Source of the DNA: Serripes groenlandicus
Taxonomy: Eukaryota > Mollusca > Bivalvia > Cardiida > Cardiidae
NCBI GenBank assembly: GCA_031761405.1
Contig: JASEVX010000011.1
Coordinates: forward strand, 23,912,316-23,976,315
Direction: 5' to 3'
DNA: 64,000 nucleotides
Notes under the pieces: generated by a model
What the model was told of the DNA's origin: nothing
Databases searched by the model: none
Seen by the model: only the letters and a program-made list of their open reading frames with translations
Program-made: the position numbers and the translations under genes
Shown: piece by piece, positions 57,809 through 64,000 of the stretch
Position numbering within the stretch: the first letter of the stretch is position 1
Layout of the letters: each line of letters starts with the position of its first letter

Positions 57809-59513
57809 TTCCCTAGGCTGGCGATCTTACCAGGGATTTCGCTTGTGTTGATACTGTTCTCTAGGCTGGCGATCTTACCAGGGATTTCCCTTGTGTTGAT
57901 CCTGTTCCCTAGGATGGAGATCTTACCAGGGATTTCCCTTGTGTTGATACTGTTCCCTAGGATGGCAATCTTACCAGGGATTTCCCTTGTGTGGATACTG
58001 TTCCCTAGGATGGCGATCTTACCAGGCATTTCCCTTGTGTTGATCCTGTTCCCTATGATGGCAATCTTACCAGGGATTTCCCTTGTGTGGATACTGTTCC
58101 CTAGGCTGGCGATCTTACCAGGGATTTCCCTTGTGTGGGTACTGTTCCCTAGGCTGGCGATCTTACCAGGAATTTCCCTTGTGTGGATACTGTTCCCTAG
58201 GCTGGCGATCTTACCAGGGATTTCCCTTGTGTGGGTACTGTTCCCTAGGCTGGCGATCTTACCAGGAATTTCCCTTGTGTGGATACTGTTCCCTAGGCTT
58301 GCGATCTTACCAGGGATTTCCCTTGTGTTGATACTGTTCCTTAGGCTGGCGATCTTACCAGGGATTTCCCTTGTGTGGATACTGTTCCCTAGGCTGACGA
58401 TCTTACCAGGGAATTCACTTGTGTTGATACTGTTCTCTAGGCTGGCGATCTTACCAGGGATTTCCCTTGTGTGGATACTGTTCCCTAGGCTGACGATCTT
58501 ACCAGGGATTTCCCTTGTGTGGGTACTGTTCCCTAGGCTGGCGATCTTACCAGGGATTTCCCTTGTGTTGATACTGTTCCCTAGGCTGGCGATCTTACCA
58601 GAGATTTCCCTTGTGTGGATACTGTTCCCTAGGCTGGCGATCTTACCAGGGATTTCCCTTGTGTGGATACTGTTCCCTAGGCTGGCGATCTTACCAGGGA
58701 TTTCCCTTGTGTGGATACTGTTCCCTAGGCTGGCGATACTTCTCTTGTGTGAATACTGTTCCATAGGCTGGCGATCTTACCAGGGATTTCCCTTGTGTTG
58801 ATACTGTTCCCTAGGGTGGCGATCTTACCAGGGATTTCCCTTGTGTTGATACTGTTTCCTAGGATGGCAATCTTACCAGGGATTTCCCTTGTGTGGATAC
58901 TGTTCCCTAGGCTGGCGATCTTACCAGGGATTTCCCTTGTGTTGATACTGTTCCCTAGGATGGCAATCTTACCAGGGATTTCCCTTTTGTGGATACTGTT
59001 CCCTAGGCTTGCGATCTTACCAGGGATTTCCCTTGTGTTGATACTGTTCCTTAGGCTGGCGATCTTACCAGGGATTTCCCTTGTGTGGATACTGTTCCCT
59101 AGGCTGACGATCTTACCAGGGAATTCACTTGTGTTGATACTGTTCTCTAGGCTGGCGATCTTACCAGGGATTTCCCTTGTGTTGATACTGTTCCCTAGGC
59201 TGGCGATCTTACCAGAGATTTCTCTTGTGTGGGTACTGTTCCCTAGGCTGGCGATCTTACCAGGGATTTCCCTTGTGTGAATACTGTTCCCTAGGCTGGC
59301 GATACTTCCCTTGTGTGAATACTGTTCCCTAGGCTGGCGATCTTACCAGGGATTTCTCTTGTGTTGATACTGTTTCCTAGGCTGGCGATCTTACCAGGGA
59401 TTTCCCTTGTGTTGATACTATTCCCTAGGCTGGCGATCTTACCAGGGATTTCTCTTGTGTTGATACTGTTTCCTAAGCTGGTGATCTTACCAGGGATATC
59501 CCTTGTGTGGATA
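57809..59513. repeat. 48-bp minisatellite derived from a SINE head (unit 2)
   Basis: About 35 copies, nearly twice unit 1, with two internal short units (around 58737-58750 and 59302-59310) suggesting block duplication. The open frames of up to 378 codons on either strand are repeat artefacts. 59514-59722 has no gene. Confidence 0.93.
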
Positions 59514-59722
59514 TATTTATTATCACTGTGCATTTCTGAGTCAGTTTGCTGAATCGGTCCTTACCTTGTCTGGTGAGCTTCTCTCCGATCGACAGATTGT
59601 TAAACTTCAACCAATTAAGAGACTCGAGGGAAGAGCTTCATTACTAAGCTTTATGCTTTCTGCTAGAATTTAAATACAATATTGTTTAAACCAAAACTAT
59701 GAGGTTTGTTATTTCTTCTTCT

Positions 59723-60286
59723 GCCGTTTTCAACAATATTACAGTTATATCACGGCAGAGTTTAATGCCGTTTTCAACAATATTACAGTTATATCACGGC
59801 GGAGTTTATTGCCGTTTTCAACAATATTACAGTTATATCATGGCGGAGTCTAATGCCGTTTTCAACAATATTACAGTTATATCACGGTGGAGTTTAATGC
59901 CGTTTTCAACAATATTACAGTTATATCACGGCGGAGTTTATTGCCGTTTTCAACATTATTATAGTTATATCACGGCGGAGTTAAATGCCATTTTCAACAA
60001 TATTACAGTTATATCACGGCAGAGTTTAAGGCCGTTTCAACAATATTACAGTTATATCACGGCGGAGTTTACTGCCGTTTTCAACACTATTACAGTTGTA
60101 TCACGGCGGAGATTAATGCCGTTTTCAACAATATTACAGTCATACCACGGCGAAATTTAACGCCGTTCTCAACAATATTACAGTTATTTCACGGCGGAGT
60201 TTAATGTCGTTTTCAACAATAATACAGTTATATCGTGGTATAACTGTAACAGTGTTGAAAACGGCATTAAACTCCGCCGTGATAAA
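59723..60286. repeat. 44-bp minisatellite derived from the SINE tail, inverted last unit (unit 2)
   Basis: About 12-13 copies; the inverted final unit is kept. 60287-60460 has no gene. Confidence 0.92.
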
Positions 60287-60460
60287 ACTATACTGGTGCT
60301 CGTTTCGAATGGAAAATATGTTTACGTCTTTGAACGAATAAGTAAGAGTTATAACTGTTCATGAAACATTGTAAAATGTTAAAGTTCTGCGTATCCCATA
60401 AGTTTACATGTTAACTTACCGTTCCATAAGATAAACCATTAACCATAATACATATTAGCC

Positions 60461-60575
60461 GTTCGACGGGAAAACCAACATTGTTGACCTTGCGTAAAGT
60501 ATAGACCCAGATCAGCCTAATCACACCACGCAGGCTAACCCAGACAGACTTTTTTCGCATCAAGTCAAGCATATT
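60461..60575. mobile_element. Partial long-TIR MITE (unit 2)
   Basis: Counterpart of 29502-29612. Confidence 0.65.
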
Positions 60576-60733
60576 TATTTGCAAATATTCAACATTTCAA
60601 AGTGTTGGAGGTGGAGTATGTGTCTTCTTGGGAAGCTGCGTCTTCTTCTACTGCTTCTTTGCAGGCATGTTTATTTAGATAAATTCCGATGTTATCCGAA
60701 ACTATCCGCCCTGTCCGTAATGTGTGTGTCTGA

Positions 60734-60803
60734 CCCTATGATGTGGGTACTCAAAAGAATTTTCTCACTGAGACGATACTTTTGAGTACCCACAACATAG
60801 GGT
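60734..60803. mobile_element. Foldback element inserted in unit 2 only
   Basis: Arms CCCTATGATGTGGGTACTCA and CCCACAACATAGGG pair; related to 8636-8703. The matching place in unit 1 (about 30392-30400, GTCTGACTGGGG) is uninterrupted; TGA flanks both sides here. 60804-61270 has no gene. Confidence 0.85.
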
Positions 60804-61427
60804 TGATGACAGGGGCAATACATGTATTTATCGACGGTAGTGTATACACATATGTAAAGTGGGGAATGACCATATAATGCTTTTTGTTTGTTTAGTCTAC
60901 TGTATTGTATGTTGACGGGAAAAGTAAGCTCGTGCGAAGCAGGTTGTGTGTACTGTACACGCGGTTGATGGTCATTCGAGGAGTAAACGTCCAACTGTTC
61001 AGACCGTTATCAAATTTCCAAGGTATGATTTCTGAGAGATTTCAATGCAAATTGCGAATTACGAGTTCAGACATATTTGTTTTGTGCAATTCGCTCACTG
61101 GAAAGCAATGATAGGAGTAGAGTTCTGATCCAAATGCAATGTCTATTAATCGATTTAGGGTTATTTAATATATAAATTCCGAACATGTATACACTACTTA
61201 GCCAATTCATTTTAATTACAAGTGTATTCAATTATACCGAAAGAAAAAAGAAACGCAGGGTAGGCTTTCGTGTTGAATTAAAGTAGTTTATCACATTTCT
61301 TTTAAAATAATCGTTACATGGTTTTCAAGCACTACCTTTAAAGAGCAGTGCTGCAAATTTTCATTAATTGTTGTCGATTAATTGCACTCATCACTGAAGA
61401 ATACACGTCTTCACTGCCTCATGAGAA

Positions 61428-61572
61428 ATGTCCGAGGAGCATGTGCATTCAACCATGCCATGCGACGCCTACGACGCTCACGAATTAGTGGCAGACCAAT
61501 ATACGGACGATGTGCTATCAGACCGACCTCTCGCAGTCGATTGCAAACAGTTCTTGCATGAACAGGGCGATT
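61428..61572 (+). CDS. Candidate first coding exon, unknown product (unit 3)
   Basis: Third copy of the 158-302 frame, with the GTGAGT donor at 61573, one Thr-to-Ala change and at least one silent change. Coding status uncertain. Confidence 0.3.
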
Positions 61573-61841
61573 GTGAGTTTTCAGATAACTTCATATTTTC
61601 GTACCCTGCGTTTCTTTTTTCTTTCAGTATATATATATCGAGTTCTATTAATTGGGAATCACTAGGTATCCCTTATTGTCAGGATTTTTCGTCTGTGTGT
61701 GTGTGTGTGTTGTGTGTGTGTCCAAATAGTTATCAAGCGACGCTCTACAGCCCAAACCGGCGGGCCGATTCCGATGAAACTTGGTAAACATGTGCCATAT
61801 GGGCTCAGAGTGTGCGCGTTTGAGTTTCGTTGCTAAGAAAC

Positions 61842-62226
61842 CATCTGTTGCTATGCAGCTAGCAAATAAACGCTTTGAAAAAACCCAAACCATTTTTCTA
61901 TCTTCTCCTACAGTTTTGAATGTGGGGAGCTGAAACTTCGGTTATATATACTTCAAGATATTTTTAAAAAATGTATCCGTTACGATTTTTGATGTACGCC
62001 TTTGTTTCCAAATGGTAGCCTTTCAAAGATAGCCGTGGCTATGCAGCTAGCAAACAAACGCGTTTTAAGAAGCCAAACCATTCGTCTATCTCCTCCTACA
62101 GTTTTAAATGTGGCGAGTTGAAACTTCGGTTATAGATACTTCGAAATATTTAAAAAAAAAAACATCTGTAACGATTTTTGATTAAGGCCTTTGTTTCCAA
62201 ATGGTAGCCTTTCAAAGATAGGGTCT
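61842..62226. repeat. Tandem pair of about 187 bp (unit 3)
   Basis: Counterpart of 581-965. No gene from 62227 to 63140. Confidence 0.75.
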
Positions 62227-63140
62227 TTTTACATTCGTTTTTGATTTCAATCGCCCCTAGGGCTGCAGTGGTAGTCTAAGATAGCGACTTTTATTACATC
62301 ATCCCATAGAGCTATTCAAGAGCTACAAAAAGTTATTGTACGTCATTGACCTCCGACCTTGGGTTTTCGAGCTACAGCCGGAAGTTTGCAAAATATGCAA
62401 AGGCGAAAACGGCTGGGTGTAGACGGATGCGTCTTGGCATGTTGATAAAACATCGTTTGGTTGACCAGAGAGTGTTTTTACAAGCTGCATACTTTTCACC
62501 TGTATTCACCAAGTCACCACAATAGTGACCCTATCACATTAGTTCTTCATATATATATGCAAAGGTGAATCCCACGTCGCCTACTGGCTTGTCAGTTACT
62601 TCTGTTAATCCGATTTGATTAAATAATGTTTTGATTACATCATAATGTGGTTTAAGAGAAACGAATTGAATAATGTCGGAGGGTGGAAGAGACGCCTAAA
62701 ACTGATCAGAGCATGGATCTTTCCTCACCTTCCCCCTTTTCAATAAGAAACACGACAGGTTAGGTCTGGGTGGCCACGATTTATAAGTTCAAAATTAGTC
62801 AATGTGTACAGGACCTTTAAGTGATATCTGTCAATATTGTTTTGAGGATGGCGTAATGGGATAAACGTGTCCTTGCTATTGGGATTTATTACATATAATT
62901 AGTAAGTTGTTTTTTAGTATATATATATATATGCATTGTCTCTACGTTATAAAGACACACAGCATATCAAAAACATAAGATTATCAATTATTAAAGCACA
63001 GATAAATCAATTTTCATCTTCAGATGCTCAGGATAATTAATACTTACCGACTTTTACCTATCACCATTTTGTTACTACTGGTATAAAATGTATCAATCGA
63101 TCTATTACGTTCGTACTGTTGAATTTTGTTTTATTTTTGT

Positions 63141-63292
63141 TTTTACACCATTTTCAGCGTGAGTTCAGTTATATCACAGCGACAGTTCAATTGTTCGTGA
63201 CACTCCACCTTGACCTCCGCGACTGGGGATCGAACCCGGGACGCGCCCGGTTCTAAAACCCCGACACTTACCACTCGGCCACGGCGAATTCC
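63141..63292 (-). mobile_element. Uninterrupted inverted SINE (unit 3)
   Basis: Pre-insertion version of 1881-2268 and 32730-33117: head GGAATTCGCCGTGGCCGAGT in reverse, with a single CTTGACCTCCGCG at 63209-63221. Confidence 0.9.
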
Positions 63293-63324
63293 ATCGTTTT
63301 ATCGAATTTTTTTTTTTTCATCTG

Positions 63325-63500
63325 CACCGTGGTGTAGTTATTAGAGAGATCATCTTTAGAGTGAAGCTCAGGGTTCAATCCCCGGCCAGGTTATACCAAT
63401 GACTTGAAACAAATGTTAGTAATGGCTTCCCTCATCGGCGCTCAGGATTGCGGGTATAGCAGTACGTCTGATGCATACGTGTGAGGGAAATTAAACCGGT
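63325..63500 (+). mobile_element. SINE with GTGGTGTAGT-type head (unit 3)
   Basis: Counterpart of 2296-2475. The remaining sequence to 64000 matches 2476-2975 and holds only the start of a worn MITE. Confidence 0.7.
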
Positions 63501-64000
63501 AGTACTGGTAAATTACAAAGGAAATGTCGTAGTTCAACGCAGTACGCAGTACCTATCCATACTTATCCGCGTAATGTATTTCTTTTGTTCCCCGTTTTTT
63601 TCACCATCTTTTTGCCGTACCAAAGCCTTACTTATCCGTACTTAACGTGTGTCCACCGCCCTCCCACACGGACCAATTCCATCCGCGCCGTACCCCAACG
63701 CAGGGACATATCCGTGAGTGTTCCTGTACCATTACATAATATGTTACAGCGTCACGGCATTCGATAGTTAGAAGTATGGTTTTATCGATCAGAGGTGTTT
63801 TCGTTCCGTAGCCTTACGAAATAAAATGTTATCTAGATGAGTTTCTGCAACCGTCATCATCAATTTTGAAACGGTATTACACTTTATTTGAAAAGTCTTA
63901 ACTTACCCATTTCCCACTAGTCGCATTCTGAATCATCTCCAGCGGCCAACTTTAAAAAAAAAACATTGTGGGAAAAGAAGAAATTGCTCATAACGATCAG

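Larger units (their letters stand above)
30868..61270. repeat. Large tandem duplication, unit 2
   Basis: Head-to-tail copy of unit 1 with the same gene order. It differs by a replaced segment at 35851-36848, a SINE at 43198-43465, a hairpin element at 60734-60803, an insertion at 54149-54316, single rather than double copies of the second-gene exon block, and different minisatellite lengths. Confidence 0.97.
61271..64000. repeat. Large tandem duplication, partial unit 3
   Basis: First 2.7 kb of a third copy, running off the window. It lacks the nested SINE that units 1 and 2 carry near 1.96 and 32.81 kb, and has a few private changes, for example a small insertion near 62250. Confidence 0.95.

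Noticed and set aside
57628..58764. Reverse 378-codon and forward 318-codon frames in the 48-bp array
   Set aside because: The period is divisible by three and the unit lacks stops in several frames on both strands. The repeat derives from a SINE head, so openness is expected by chance.

Overview
The window is eukaryotic: it has GT-AG introns, many tRNA-headed SINEs with target-site duplications (TSDs), short inverted-repeat elements, minisatellites and an AT-rich background. The SINE tails, the 167-bp and 344-bp tandem elements and an IFI27-like gene together point to a mollusc, most likely a bivalve. That placement is an inference from repeat style. I found no bacterial or phage features, no rRNA, no functional tRNA, no CRISPR array and no transposase or reverse-transcriptase ORF.

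The dominant structure is a very recent large tandem duplication. Unit 1 (1-30867) is followed head-to-tail by unit 2 (30868-61270) and the first 2.7 kb of unit 3 (61271-64000). Coding parts differ by about 1% or less. Indels, SINE insertions, hairpin elements and array lengths distinguish the units. An insertion shared by units 1 and 2 but missing in unit 3 suggests units 1 and 2 are the closest pair.

Each unit has the same order on the + strand. (a) A short ORF/first-exon candidate lies at the unit start. (b) A small intronless-looking ORF of unknown function follows, whose 3' end has been replaced by an inverted SINE fragment. (c) Next is a two-exon IFI27/ISG12-family gene (100 aa, PF06140-like). 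(d) Then comes a multi-exon gene of unknown function, whose five exons join in matching phases over about 7.7 kb; its 5' end was not found. (e) The last 6 kb is gene-poor and holds three adjacent minisatellites (29, 48 and 44 bp) that look like amplified pieces of SINEs. Introns and spacers are filled with a TTAA-flanked MITE family (piggyBac-like ends), at least three tRNA-headed SINE families, long-TIR MITEs and foldback elements.

The IFI27-like gene suggests innate immunity or cell-death control, and the duplication doubles the dose of both intact genes. In unit 1 the unknown gene has additionally gained an in-frame duplicated exon. Whether genes (c) and (d) act together cannot be told from sequence.
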